From NCBI GenBank assembly GCA_009773645.1, contig WSYB01000011.1, forward strand, positions 1-64,000: a DNA stretch of 64,000 bases, in the 5' to 3' direction. Positions within the stretch are counted from its first letter, which is position 1. Each line of letters begins with the position of its first letter. The notes below the pieces were generated by a model. That model made no database searches. It saw only the letters and a list, made by a program, of their open reading frames with translations, and had not been told where the DNA came from. The position numbers and the translations under genes are program-made. Of this stretch, positions 20,037 to 28,368 are shown in pieces. The DNA comes from Geobacteraceae bacterium (GTDB lineage: Bacteria; Desulfobacterota; Desulfuromonadia; Geobacterales; Geobacteraceae).

Positions 20037-20875
20037 CCGACCGTCAACCTGACTCCCTCATTGGTCAGCGTCACCAGACCGTCCTTGTAGAGTCCGCCCA
20101 CCGCCTTTTTAAAGGTCTTCTTGCTCATGCCCAGGGCCTGCTGGATGGCCGCCGGGGAGCTACGGTCGTGCAGGGGCAATGTGCCGCCATGGGCCGCCAG
20201 GGCCTTAAGGATAACATCCCGGGCGTCGGACACTCCCTCGGCCCCCACCTTGCGTAAGGTAACATCCAGCTTGCCATCTTCGCGCAGACGCTTTACATAG
20301 CCGGCCAATTGCATGCCGGCGCAGGTCCCGGCCGGCAACTCGTCCCGGTAGAGCAGGGCGGGAAAGCGGTGGTTGACGATGACCTTGGCGCCGAGGTCGG
20401 TAAGCTGCCAGATGAGCAGGGCCACCGGGTCACCTTCATGCAGATCGGGCCGCTCGCGGTCAAGGCAGTCATCGATACGGGCGTTGGCAAACGGACGACC
20501 CTGCTGATCGAGTTCGACCTTCACCAGGTAGCTCCTGCCAACCTGCATCCGCTCGGGCTGGAGACGAAACGGCGCGAGCAGATCCTTTGCCAGGCCCCAG
20601 TCGAGAAATGCCCCATGGGGGCCAACCGACCGGACCGTCAGCAACGCAAACTCACCAGCCTGAGCCAGCGGAGGACGGCACGTGGCCTGCAGCTCTCCGG
20701 CCACATCCTGATACAGGAACACCTCCAACTGCTCGCCAGGCGTTACATGAGGCGCCTCCCGCCGGGGGAGGTGCGCCGGCCGCTCGCCGGCCTCCAGCCA
20801 GATACCTCGCTTGTCAATACGGGCGACCCTCAGGGTGTGCAGACGACAAAGTTCAGGTTGTTCAGCGTTTTCCAT
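20006..20875 (-). CDS. cvfB: CvfB/YitL-type S1 RNA-binding protein
   Basis: 289 aa from ATG 20875, which follows GAAGGAGGGCAA. Tandem S1-like beta domains (LHTLRVARIDKRGIWLEAG and EFALLTVRSVGPHGAFLDWG) precede a C-terminal winged helix (SPAAIQQALGMSKKTFKKAVGGLYKDGLV). Family members bind RNA and affect expression. The last residues (about TVGPAKKPSSVT) are encoded by the antisense of the truncated reductase stub, so the native C-terminal end has been replaced. Confidence 0.88.
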   Translation of the reverse strand: MENAEQPELCRLHTLRVARIDKRGIWLEAGERPAHLPRREAPHVTPGEQLEVFLYQDVAGELQATCRPPLAQAGEFALLTVRSVGPHGAFLDWGLAKDLLAPFRLQPERMQVGRSYLVKVELDQQGRPFANARIDDCLDRERPDLHEGDPVALLIWQLTDLGAKVIVNHRFPALLYRDELPAGTCAGMQLAGYVKRLREDGKLDVTLRKVGAEGVSDARDVILKALAAHGGTLPLHDRSSPAAIQQALGMSKKTFKKAVGGLYKDGLVTLTNEGVRLTVGPAKKPSSVT

Positions 20876-21086
20876 TTGCCCTCCTTCGTGGAAACAAGGC
20901 TTTTTACTCCAGAAGCTACACCCCGTCAGAGGGAGAGCATACACCATGTAATTTATCCCGTCACCTTCTTAAATTCATGATAGACCCCGTAGTCCTCTCC
21001 TCGGTGGCAAACATTCGGTAATTTCACTACGGCCGGATATGTGGTATGAAGGATGACCTTTATAACTTGCGAGGACATTATCTGAC

Positions 21087-21629
21087 ATGGCACTTCCATC
21101 TACAGTTTACAAAGCAACCATCCAGCTGTCCGATGTCGACCGTGGCGTCTATGAAACCTTACAGGCAACGGTTGCGCAGCATCCTTCAGAAACGGAAGAA
21201 CGGCTTGTCGCCCGGTTGCTGGCGTACGCGATTTTTCATGAACCGGAGTTGACATTCACCAAAGGAATCTGCGCCACAGACGAACCGGACCTTTGGGTGA
21301 AAGGGGCTGACGGGAGGGTACGGTTCTGGGTCGAGGTCGGCCTGCCGGAACCGGATCGCATCATCAAGGCGAGCCGCCATTCAGAACGGGTAGCCCTGCT
21401 GGCGTGCGGCAGGGCTCTCGCCAGTTGGGACCAGCAGCAACTGCCCAAGCTGGCGAGGCTGGCCAATCTCACCGTCATCAGCATCGATCAGGCGTTCATC
21501 ACCAAACTGGTATCGCAGTTGGAGCGCTCCATCAACTGGTCGATCACCATAACCGAAGGCACCTTCTATCTGACAATTGCCGAAGAAACCCTGGAGGCCG
21601 CCATTCAGGTAAAGATAGGCAACCTGTGA
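21087..21629 (+). CDS. yaeQ: YaeQ family protein
   Basis: 180 aa. Typical start MALPSTVYKATIQLSDVDRG and motifs PETEER-like HPSETEERLVARLLAYAIFH, EPDLWVKGADGRVRFWVEVGLP and GRALASWD. The fold is PD-(D/E)XK-like but no activity is established. Monocistronic, followed by a terminator. Confidence 0.93.
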   Translation: MALPSTVYKATIQLSDVDRGVYETLQATVAQHPSETEERLVARLLAYAIFHEPELTFTKGICATDEPDLWVKGADGRVRFWVEVGLPEPDRIIKASRHSERVALLACGRALASWDQQQLPKLARLANLTVISIDQAFITKLVSQLERSINWSITITEGTFYLTIAEETLEAAIQVKIGNL

Positions 21630-21764
21630 ACCATCGCGAAGCAGAAATAGCCATATCTCGCTTCATTCCACGGTAAAACCTTGTGCTCCGCAAGCTCAAC
21701 TTTGGGGCGAAGGGGGAGGGTAGAAAGATACGGGACATTCGGGATTGTACAACGGAGAGGCAGG

Positions 21765-21790
21765 AAAGCCCGCTTTGTGCGGGCTTTTTT
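21765..21790 (+). terminator. Rho-independent terminator
   Basis: AAAGCCCGC / GCGGGCTTT 9-bp stem, 5-nt loop, T6 run. Terminates yaeQ-direction transcripts. Confidence 0.85.
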
Positions 21791-21839
21791 GTCGATGCGG
21801 GGAGCTCCCGCCCTCCTCATGGCGTTTTTCAGCAGGCTG

Positions 21840-22976
21840 CTAGAAATGCTCACCCTTGGCTCTTTCAGCCGGCATTCTGCCGATGCCGCTCGGTTCCCAG
21901 GTGCTCGCCTGCCAGTTATCCACCCGATCTTCCTCGGCGATCCAGGGGGGAACGCTGACGCGGAAGTAACCGGCCAGGGCATGGACATATGGTTCGTACA
22001 GCCAGCGCAGTTCGGTCAGCTTCAGGTCGGCGGCCCCCCCCTCGTGGAGCTTGATGCCCGCAGCCGTCAGGGTGGCCCGCAACTCCATCAGCTTCTCCGG
22101 CGGCAGTCGGTTATGTTCCGCCTCGTGCGGTCTGGTCCTGAAGACCAGGGAGAGGTCGACCATCGCGTGGCGGGCCATGGCGAAGGTGAGTTCCGCCTGG
22201 CGCTCGCAGGCCCCCTCCACACCGGCCATTACCAGTGCGCAAGTGTCTAGGATCGCCGTGAGGGCGGCGAGCCACGACTGATTGTCATGCTGGGAACGGA
22301 AGTAGGCGAGGACCGGATAAGAGAGGTGTCCTTCCAGAAACTCCGCCGACCATCGCTCCCATTCGTGGAGGAGCTGCCGCAGCGCCTCCATCCCCCGTTC
22401 GTGGCCGTGCCGGCGGAGCATTTCCGAGGCGGTGGGAGGGGAGCCGGCGCGGGCATCGAGGAGCGAGATGCTCACCTCGCGGCGGGAGAAGGACTGGTTG
22501 AGGGCCGGGAGGTACCCGATCACGAGAGCGAGAAAGGCGAACCCCATCCCCGATTCGATCACCACGAGAAAGCGCGCAGTGGTGCTCCGGGGGACGGCGT
22601 CCCCCAAGCCGAGGGTAAAGAAGGTGGTGCCGCTCATGTAGAGGTCGATGAGGAAGCCGGTGCTCCCGTCCCGGGTAAGGACGGCCGAGCCGGCTGCCCA
22701 GTGGAGGAGGGCAAAGCCGGTGATCAGTCCGCCGGCCCAGATGCTCAGAAGAAGGAGGAGCGACAGCGGGCCGAAAAAGCTGAGCCATGTTTCATGCCGC
22801 CGAGCCGGGACGAATGTCCTGACCATCTTCGTCCAGGGGAGCCAGGTGCGCCGGTAGAAGAGGCGGGTAAGGCGGAACCGGCGGGTTACCCGGCGCGGCA
22901 GGACGATGGTCTCGAACCCCTCCCACAGGACCACTGCAATCAGGGCAATACCGCATAAGGTTGCAACGATCTTCAC
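21840..22976 (-). CDS. Two-TM ion (potassium) channel family protein
   Basis: 378 aa. An N-terminal hydrophobic segment and basic region are followed by two membrane helices flanking a pore loop TTFFTLGLGDAVPRST. TLGLGD resembles a K+ selectivity filter. The C-terminal half is a helical cytoplasmic domain of about 220 residues with no recognised ligand-binding module. It may regulate gating. The stop lies in the AGCAGGCTGCTAG element also seen at the OsmC gene end. Confidence 0.8.
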   Translation of the reverse strand: MKIVATLCGIALIAVVLWEGFETIVLPRRVTRRFRLTRLFYRRTWLPWTKMVRTFVPARRHETWLSFFGPLSLLLLLSIWAGGLITGFALLHWAAGSAVLTRDGSTGFLIDLYMSGTTFFTLGLGDAVPRSTTARFLVVIESGMGFAFLALVIGYLPALNQSFSRREVSISLLDARAGSPPTASEMLRRHGHERGMEALRQLLHEWERWSAEFLEGHLSYPVLAYFRSQHDNQSWLAALTAILDTCALVMAGVEGACERQAELTFAMARHAMVDLSLVFRTRPHEAEHNRLPPEKLMELRATLTAAGIKLHEGGAADLKLTELRWLYEPYVHALAGYFRVSVPPWIAEEDRVDNWQASTWEPSGIGRMPAERAKGEHF

Positions 22977-23090
22977 AGGTGCCTCCCCCAGTAAACCGCC
23001 CCATGCGCCTCGGTATCAGCCCGGTGGGCAGATAGAGCAGCAGCCGCGTCATTCCCCTTCCGTCAATACCCGCTCGCGCCCGGGACGACT

Positions 23091-23465
23091 CTACTTGGCG
23101 AGCACATGACTGGTGGTGACATCTGCTATGAGCTTTTCCGATGCGCCATAAACCACGGTCCGAACGACACTGACCGTGCGGCCTCGTTTCACGAAGGACG
23201 CCACCGCCTTGAATGATCCCTCCCGCTGATTGCCGAGGAAATTGGCGTTTAGCGTGATGGCCAGGGGGAAGCCCTTCATGCCTTCGGCGGCTTCGACGGG
23301 CCCCAGGATCAACACGGAGGCCGTGACGTCAGCGAACCACAGGATGGCGCCGGCTTGCACGACTCCAAACGGATTCTTGATGCCCGGTTGAACGGGCATC
23401 TCCGAAACGACCATCTCCGGGCTTCTCTCCGTGATGGTGAACTCGATGTAACCTTGGAGTTTCAT
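23091..23465 (-). CDS. PaaI-type hotdog thioesterase
   Basis: 124 aa. Motif NPFGVVQAGAILWFADVTAS matches the hotdog helix of PaaI/YbdB-type acyl-CoA thioesterases, although the usual HGG is replaced by VQAG. Substrate unknown. Confidence 0.8.
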   Translation of the reverse strand: MKLQGYIEFTITERSPEMVVSEMPVQPGIKNPFGVVQAGAILWFADVTASVLILGPVEAAEGMKGFPLAITLNANFLGNQREGSFKAVASFVKRGRTVSVVRTVVYGASEKLIADVTTSHVLAK

Positions 23466-23497
23466 CGGCGGTCTCTCCCATGCGTACCTGACGTATG

Positions 23498-23653
23498 TTA
23501 CAGGGTAGCTTCGATCCCCTCCCCCTTTTCCGGAGCACTCAAAGCGGCGCAGGCCAGGGTCAGCACCAGGTACTGCCAGTTGGCGATCACATCGGGTTTC
23601 ATCAGGATGGTCTGGCCCATGGTCAGCAAGAACAGCAGCAACGCTGTCAGCAT
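23498..23653 (-). other. Possible membrane-protein remnant
   Basis: The minus strand encodes MLTALLLFLLTMGQTILMKP followed by a second hydrophobic stretch, about 50 aa, with a protein-like composition. DNA encoding the central MKPDVIANWQYL recurs in degraded form near 34050-34090 on the same strand. No family is recognised. It may be the tail of a lost gene. Confidence 0.3.
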
Positions 23654-23809
23654 CGGTCCCGGATGCGGATTCCCGTTGTGACGATTAATTCGACAGGAAG
23701 CCGGCACGGGGGCCAGCCTGTGGGACTTCTCCTTGTTCCCGTCTTGCCGGATGATTTGCAGTGCTGAACGATGGATAAAAGCCGGTTCTCTCCCGGTACG
23801 CTCCACAGT

Positions 23810-24340
23810 TCAGCGCACCCGCGCCAGCTTAAGCGTCACCCCTCCCTTGGCCGTACCCTTTTCAAACAGAGTCCATTTTTGGACGATGTGGTCATTGTCC
23901 GTGAAGGTGATGCGTACCGCGTGCATGTGCTTCTCTCTTGCCGGATCGATGTCATTCCCCTTTCTGGCGAAGACCAGATCGATCGTCTGCGCGTCTGCCT
24001 TTGCGAGCGTCATGCGGGGCTGGTTGCGGAGCGTGCAGTAATGGGTCATGGCCAGTTTTCCCTTCCGGTCGTGATAGACGGAAACCATCTCCTCGGCGCT
24101 CCCCGGCGAAAGCGTCTCGACCAGCGCACTGCCGCCGGCCGTCAGGCGATACTCCACCCTGACCTTCTCCCCCTCTTTCCCCATGTCCGATGTCCCTTCC
24201 CACGCGCCGACCAGCTGCTTCATCCGTTCGAACTCCTTCGATCCGGCATACGGCGCGGCCTGGTGCTCACCGGCATAGGCAATTATCGGCCCGGCAAGGG
24301 CAAGGCAGACTGCTGCGATCAATAATGTCACCTTTCTCAT
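23810..24340 (-). CDS. Secreted DUF1579-like protein
   Basis: 176 aa from ATG 24340, which has GAAGGGAGG upstream. Cleavable signal peptide (LLIAAVCLALAGPIIAYA) then a beta-barrel-like domain with MKQLVGAWEGTSDMGK and LVETLSPGSAEEMVSVYH. It resembles lipocalin-like DUF1579 proteins; function unknown. Confidence 0.75.
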   Translation of the reverse strand: MRKVTLLIAAVCLALAGPIIAYAGEHQAAPYAGSKEFERMKQLVGAWEGTSDMGKEGEKVRVEYRLTAGGSALVETLSPGSAEEMVSVYHDRKGKLAMTHYCTLRNQPRMTLAKADAQTIDLVFARKGNDIDPAREKHMHAVRITFTDNDHIVQKWTLFEKGTAKGGVTLKLARVR

Positions 24341-24379
24341 TTCGTACCTCCCTTCACTGCATGGTTTTTGTGTCGCCCT

Positions 24380-24515
24380 GTTGGCCAAGGCGTTGGTGCG
24401 AAGGCAGTACAAGGCGGAAAAGGACGAAAAACCGGAGCGTACATGATAGTACGTGAGGATTTTTCGGCCTTTTCCAACACCGTAATGCCGAGCGCAATAG
24501 TTTTTCAACAGCCTG
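24380..24515. repeat. Intergenic palindromic element
   Basis: A long imperfect hairpin: GGAAAAGGACGAAAAACC...GCGTAC (about 24416-24442) pairs with GTACGTGAGGATTTTTCGG (24449 on) through CCTTTTCC. It ends in GTTTTTCAACAGCCTGCTAG, the element shared with the 3' end of the gene at 21840. Probably a REP or MITE-like repeat between two genes. Confidence 0.7.
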
Positions 24516-24947
24516 CTAGGAGAGAAGCGTTGTGTCCAGCGTAATCTCGGCTTTGAACAGTTTGGAAACAGGACATCCGGCTTTTGCCATTCCGGCGAGC
24601 TTTTCGAACGTCGCCTGGTCTGCCCCCGGAATCCTGGCTTCGAGTTTCAGGTAGACGGCTGTGATGGCGTATCCGCCTTCAACCTGCTCCAGTGTAACCT
24701 TGGCGGAGGTTTCCATCCGTTCGGCGGTGAGCTTAGCCTCGCCCAGGATCAGTGAGAGGGCCATGGTGAAGCAGCCGGCATGTGCAGCGGCAAGCAACTC
24801 CTCCGGATTGGTGCCAGGCAGGCTTTCGAACCGGCTCGCGAAGCCATAGGGGTACGCCTTCAAGGCGCCGCTCTCGGTAGAGATCGCGCCCTTTCCGTCT
24901 TTGATTCCTCCCTGCCATACGGCAGAGCCATGTCGATTGATCTTCAT
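24516..24947 (-). CDS. OsmC family peroxiredoxin
   Basis: 143 aa. Reduces organic hydroperoxides. Catalytic Cys residues lie in AAHAGCFTMALSLILGEA and MAKAGCPVSKLFKAEI. GTNPEELLAAAHAGC is the family signature. Opens MKINRHGSAVWQGG. ATG start with AAGGGAGG upstream. Confidence 0.94.
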   Translation of the reverse strand: MKINRHGSAVWQGGIKDGKGAISTESGALKAYPYGFASRFESLPGTNPEELLAAAHAGCFTMALSLILGEAKLTAERMETSAKVTLEQVEGGYAITAVYLKLEARIPGADQATFEKLAGMAKAGCPVSKLFKAEITLDTTLLS

Positions 24948-24999
24948 CTTAATCCTCCCTTGGTAGTTGCGTGCGTAATCACTAATTTTTGTTGGCTGT

Positions 25000-25094
25000 A
25001 ATGCTGTAAATCAATTACACAACACTTTCGCGCGAAGTCAACCGAGGCCGGAATCGGCGTCAATGCTGAATTCAATGGTGTAAGATGCCGATTT
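25000..25094. repeat. About 95-bp dispersed repeat, copy 1
   Basis: Near-identical to 39336-39431, from AATGCTGTAAATC through ACTTTCGCGCGAAGTCAACC to GTAAGATGCCGATTT. It occupies much of the 372-bp gene-free stretch between osmC and the 115-aa gene. I see no gene in the rest of that stretch (25095-25319). Confidence 0.85.
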
Positions 25095-25319
25095 ATAACT
25101 ATATTTTTCTGTAGGGAAAAGTTGCTTAAACCCTTCGTGGGGGGGGCGGCGCACTTCTTATATCTGGAGTGACAAGAGGGCGGTGTTTAGCATGACGCGC
25201 GGGTGGTTGGCAGCTCTCTTGATTAGCCGTTTTAAACGTTGACACGAGACCCGGAAGGGGGTAATTAATCGACTTATTAATCAAGTTGCTTAGTGACCTT
25301 TTATGTTGGAGGGAATTGC

Positions 25320-25667
25320 ATGCTCAGTGACATGAAAGCATACGCACACCTGAAACCGGGACAGAAAGGCACAATGCGGCTGGTGGAAAAATACGGGGAA
25401 GCGCTGCTATGCGTCCGCTATCGCTATGACGAGGTCCGAGGCGTGAAACTGAAGACGGTGGAGATTGTCGTTGATGAGAGGCCGATGAAGGGTCCGAGAT
25501 TCAAGGATAGCGACATGGTTCCGGTTTCGGTAGCTTTTGATGAAACGGAATTGCGGGAGCAGCTTAAGAAAATTCGGGCACGGTAGGAACCGCAGATAAG
25601 AATGTGGTTTGCTCCGTACCGACTGATACGCGGCACCCCACTCGAAGCCAGAATAGCAGCCGTGTAG
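25320..25667 (+). pseudogene. 115-aa orphan protein, cassette-array head, copy 2 (amber-interrupted)
   Basis: ATG 25320 lies 6 nt after GGAGGG. The open frame stops at TAG 25584-25586 after 88 residues. Reading through, the frame continues with MWFAPYRLIRGTPLEARIA to a second TAG at 25665-25667. The total is 115 aa, identical in length to the paralogue at 1328-1675. The premature TAG falls where the paralogue has the Trp codon of GGRWNPEKQ, so one TGG to TAG change explains it. N-terminal LKPGQKGTMRLVEKYGEALL matches the paralogue closely. It is followed by a repeat cluster and then cassette genes. Confidence 0.85.
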
Positions 25668-25685
25668 CAGTAAGGCAGAAGCATG

Positions 25686-25778
25686 CTATATAGGTAACCA
25701 CGGCGGTTACGTATATAAGTAATTTGTTACCTATATCGGAAGCAAGTTACTTATATGCTGAAACCGGTGATTAACGAG
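25686..25778 (+). repeat. 93-bp repeat with five TATATARGTAAC half-sites, copy 1 (attI-like?)
   Basis: Identical to 29296-29388 over all 93 bp. It contains half-sites TATATAGGTAACC, GGTTACGTATATA, TATATAAGTAA, TTACCTATAT and GTTACTTATATGC in alternating orientation. These form two imperfect palindromes and one extra site. It ends GGTGATTAACGAG and starts 18 bp after the ghost stop of the 115-aa gene. Confidence 0.9.
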
Positions 25779-25801
25779 GCCGAAGAGATAAAGAGATCAT
25801 T

Positions 25802-26317
25802 ATGAAAGAAATGGTTATTACTGGAATATCTGCACTAGCTGGAGGTTTTCTCGGGTCCTTCTTCACTCGACAAACTCAACACCACAAATGGCTACTAGAG
25901 AGACGATCTGAGGCGTTTTCACGTTTCATTCAACTGCTTGATGAAGGTCAAACGAAAGCAAGCGAAATCTTCTTTGATCGAGCACTATCGGACACTGAAC
26001 AAATTGCGAAGGCGCTAGATCAGTACCAACCCGCAATTCTACAAGCTCGGATTGTGAGGCTTTATCTCCCACGTACTCTGAGAAATACGTTCTGGGAGCA
26101 TGCCAGAAGCTACTGGTCAATCCACATTGACGTAACACAAGGGATTCATCGGGGCGGGAGAATGGTTCCTCACTTTGATGCAATTCAGGACATTTTTGAG
26201 CAAGAACTGTCGCCTTACTTCTGGCTCCGGCCTCTTGGCCGACAGTGGCGACGGATTACCAATCGCTGGAGGCCGCGCGGAAATACCGCGAATCTCACAA
26301 CAGGGATTAACAACTGA
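25802..26317 (+). CDS. Hypothetical membrane-anchored cassette protein
   Basis: 171 aa. N-terminal hydrophobic segment (MVITGISALAGGFLGSFFT) then a helical, charged region (WLLERRSEAFSRFIQLLDEG) and a basic C-terminus. No family recognised. Its stop shares a base with the next start (TGATG), so the two genes are translationally coupled within one cassette. Confidence 0.65.
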   Translation: MKEMVITGISALAGGFLGSFFTRQTQHHKWLLERRSEAFSRFIQLLDEGQTKASEIFFDRALSDTEQIAKALDQYQPAILQARIVRLYLPRTLRNTFWEHARSYWSIHIDVTQGIHRGGRMVPHFDAIQDIFEQELSPYFWLRPLGRQWRRITNRWRPRGNTANLTTGINN

Positions 26318-26805
26318 TGGAAATTACAATTACAATTGTAGCTGGGTCGCATAGTGAGGTAAGACGGAAACTATGTAAAAATATTAAAGGCAAAGTATTT
26401 CATGTTACGACAGATGTAGGATGGGAAGGGATTCAAGCAAAAGGCGCAATACTTCCATCAAACAGCTGCAATGAAATAGAGAAAGTCTGGACTGGTCCTG
26501 CTGTAGGGTATTTTAGGAGTAGAGGCTGTGTGTCACTGTGTGATTTTTACCACAACACCAATATGAAGAAGATAATAGAGGCAACAAGAAAATATTGTTT
26601 TTATCATCCATCTCGCAAAAGTAAATCTTCTTATTTATTAATTCTGGATCATTCACTTTACGATAGTCTAATAACTTGGGATAAATGGAAAGAGGAAAAA
26701 GCATACCGAGAATCAATAGTACCGAACTTAGAATCCGGCTTCAAGGGCTCAATTTCATTGGCTATGATTACTGGAGTAATTGAGGTTCAACTACATGATT
26801 ATTGA
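26317..26805 (+). CDS. Hypothetical protein, possible ART-like fold
   Basis: 162 aa, coupled to the upstream gene. KVFHVTTDVGWEGIQAKGAILP and GYFRSRGCVSLCDFY are reminiscent of ADP-ribosyltransferase-like proteins, which pair an early H-x-T with a later F/S strand. This is a weak impression. A partner of the membrane-anchored protein is likely from the coupling. The stop TGA lies one base before the attC R''. Confidence 0.55.
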   Translation: MEITITIVAGSHSEVRRKLCKNIKGKVFHVTTDVGWEGIQAKGAILPSNSCNEIEKVWTGPAVGYFRSRGCVSLCDFYHNTNMKKIIEATRKYCFYHPSRKSKSSYLLILDHSLYDSLITWDKWKEEKAYRESIVPNLESGFKGSISLAMITGVIEVQLHDY

Positions 26806-26875
26806 CGATAACCAGCGCTCAGACCATGACCGGGCGAAAATACTGCCCGGCAGGTCAAGCGCGGCCACGTTGGAA
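26806..26875 (+). other. attC site A
   Basis: R'' CGATAAC (26806-26812), hairpin arms CCGGGC/GCCCGG, TGACC/GGTCA and GCGCT/AGCGC, R' GTTGGAA (26869-26875). R' pairs exactly with the R'' of site B (TTCCAAC). Confidence 0.85.
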
Positions 26876-26881
26876 GAAATT

Positions 26882-27502
26882 ATGAAAAAGAAAATTTCAA
26901 GAATCAGAAATTCCGCCACGATGCTTTTGCTCATTCTGAGCTTTGGCTGCTCAACGGTGGGAGACAGATACGGATACGTAACAGAAAATTTGAACGGCTG
27001 GGAAATTGGCCGCTGCAAAGATTATGGCAGTACCTCTTATGAATTTAAGTGCGGCGAATCAACCTACTCCGTCTGCCCACGCCTGTACTACGATACCTCG
27101 TGGATTGGGCCTGTTCCGGTTCCTTACCTGTTTCCATCTTTCCTTATGGAAAAGGAAAAGGCGCAGGCTCTTTCAGGCGTGAAGATCAGGGTTTATACGA
27201 CCAAAGGAAGCGAAAACGAGACAAAGAATTTGATCCCAGCAATAAAATCAACTGACGGGAAAATACTGCCCCCCAATGGCTGCGGCAAATGGGAGAGCAA
27301 CAATAACATCGAATACAGGTATGCAGAGTGCAGTTACGACATTTTAGTCTGGGATTTGCCATCTTTTACGCTCGACATAAATGGAGGCTCGCCTACCTGC
27401 GTTCCTCCTTTATTAAAGTTCAAGCGGAAAACAACCAAGTACTACCTGCCATTCCCGCCGCCTCATACACCAATTGTCTTGTTTGGTGAGGGTGCGGAAT
27501 AA
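26882..27502 (+). CDS. Hypothetical lipoprotein, cassette gene
   Basis: 206 aa from ATG 26882, 7 nt after the attC R' core. Lipobox LLILSFGC near residue 23. The mature part is rich in Tyr, Cys and Pro and has at least five Cys residues. No domain recognised. The single gene fills one cassette between attC A and B. Confidence 0.7.
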   Translation: MKKKISRIRNSATMLLLILSFGCSTVGDRYGYVTENLNGWEIGRCKDYGSTSYEFKCGESTYSVCPRLYYDTSWIGPVPVPYLFPSFLMEKEKAQALSGVKIRVYTTKGSENETKNLIPAIKSTDGKILPPNGCGKWESNNNIEYRYAECSYDILVWDLPSFTLDINGGSPTCVPPLLKFKRKTTKYYLPFPPPHTPIVLFGEGAE

Positions 27503-27511
27503 CGGAAGAAC

Positions 27512-27586
27512 TTCCAACCAGGCCCTTAGACACCGACCGGGGCTGAGAAGCGCCCCGGTGCGGGTCAAGGGCGCGAGCCGTTGGCT
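27512..27586 (+). other. attC site B
   Basis: R'' TTCCAAC (27512-27518) matches R' of site A. Arms CCGGGGC/GCCCCGG and GGCCCTT/AAGGGC-type. R' GTTGGCT (27580-27586) pairs with R'' of site C. Confidence 0.9.
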
Positions 27587-27625
27587 GGAAATGAAAGTTA
27601 ATACTGCTGGTTCAAAGGAGAGGTT

Positions 27626-28279
27626 ATGATTGAAAGAGCATTTTTAGAAAGCCTTAAAGGGTTGCACCAGTATGAAGTCATTGTTGGTATTGGTGACTAT
27701 TACATGGAAAAATATCCAAAGCTTACATTGGGGGATCAATACAAATTCGGAATAGAAGTTATGGCAATTTTGGTAGATTGTGGTTCAAGGTTTGGACTTA
27801 ATCTTGGACATCCTAATATGAGTGGTGGAAAACAGGAATTTGTTAATTCGGTGAATTCATTTATACAGACCAAAATAAATGAATACCGGCAAAGAATATA
27901 TAAAGAAGGCATTACGGTCAAAGGACAAAAATATGGTGAAATGTTATTTGGACCTGATTCTTTATCAACTTCTGAAATTGAGGAAATTCAAGACCTGCTA
28001 CTGAAACTGAGAAAAGTAATTTCTGATTCACCAGATATAGCAGAAAATGTGAAACCTAAAATATTACGCAATATTGAAGATATAGAAAAAGAAATCCATG
28101 GAGTTACAATTGATTGCCATAAACTTATGGGACTATTAATACCTTTGTGGGCGCTAACTAAAGAGGTTAAAGAGGGATATGAAATCTTGATTATAATAAT
28201 TCAAATAGCCGCGCATGGAATAGAGAACCAGACTGGCATACCACTGAAACAAATTACACAAAAGCTCTTGGGCAATTAA
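27626..28279 (+). CDS. Hypothetical helical cassette protein
   Basis: 217 aa. AT-rich and predicted mostly helical, with a hydrophobic stretch near the C-terminus (EGYEILIIIIQIAAHGI). ATG 27626 follows AAAGGAGAGG. No family recognised. The composition differs sharply from the core genes, consistent with transfer. Confidence 0.65.
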   Translation: MIERAFLESLKGLHQYEVIVGIGDYYMEKYPKLTLGDQYKFGIEVMAILVDCGSRFGLNLGHPNMSGGKQEFVNSVNSFIQTKINEYRQRIYKEGITVKGQKYGEMLFGPDSLSTSEIEEIQDLLLKLRKVISDSPDIAENVKPKILRNIEDIEKEIHGVTIDCHKLMGLLIPLWALTKEVKEGYEILIIIIQIAAHGIENQTGIPLKQITQKLLGN

Positions 28280-28289
28280 AAAACTGAAC

Positions 28290-28347
28290 AGCCAACCAGC
28301 GCCAAGACCGGCCCAAAAGCCGGCCGGTCAGGCTTTGGGCGTTAGCC
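28290..28347 (+). other. attC site C
   Basis: R'' AGCCAAC (28290-28296) matches R' of site B exactly. Arms GCGCCAA.../...TTGGGCG and ACCGGCC/GGCCGGT. R' GTTAGCC (28341-28347). No later R'' GGCTAAC is found, so the partner site of this cassette is lost. Confidence 0.9.
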
Positions 28348-28368
28348 AGAAATGAATAGGAGATTAAA

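Noticed and set aside
22287-22958. 223-aa plus-strand frame opposite the K+ channel gene
   Set aside because: Very Glu/Pro/Gly-rich and antisense to a gene with clear membrane helices.
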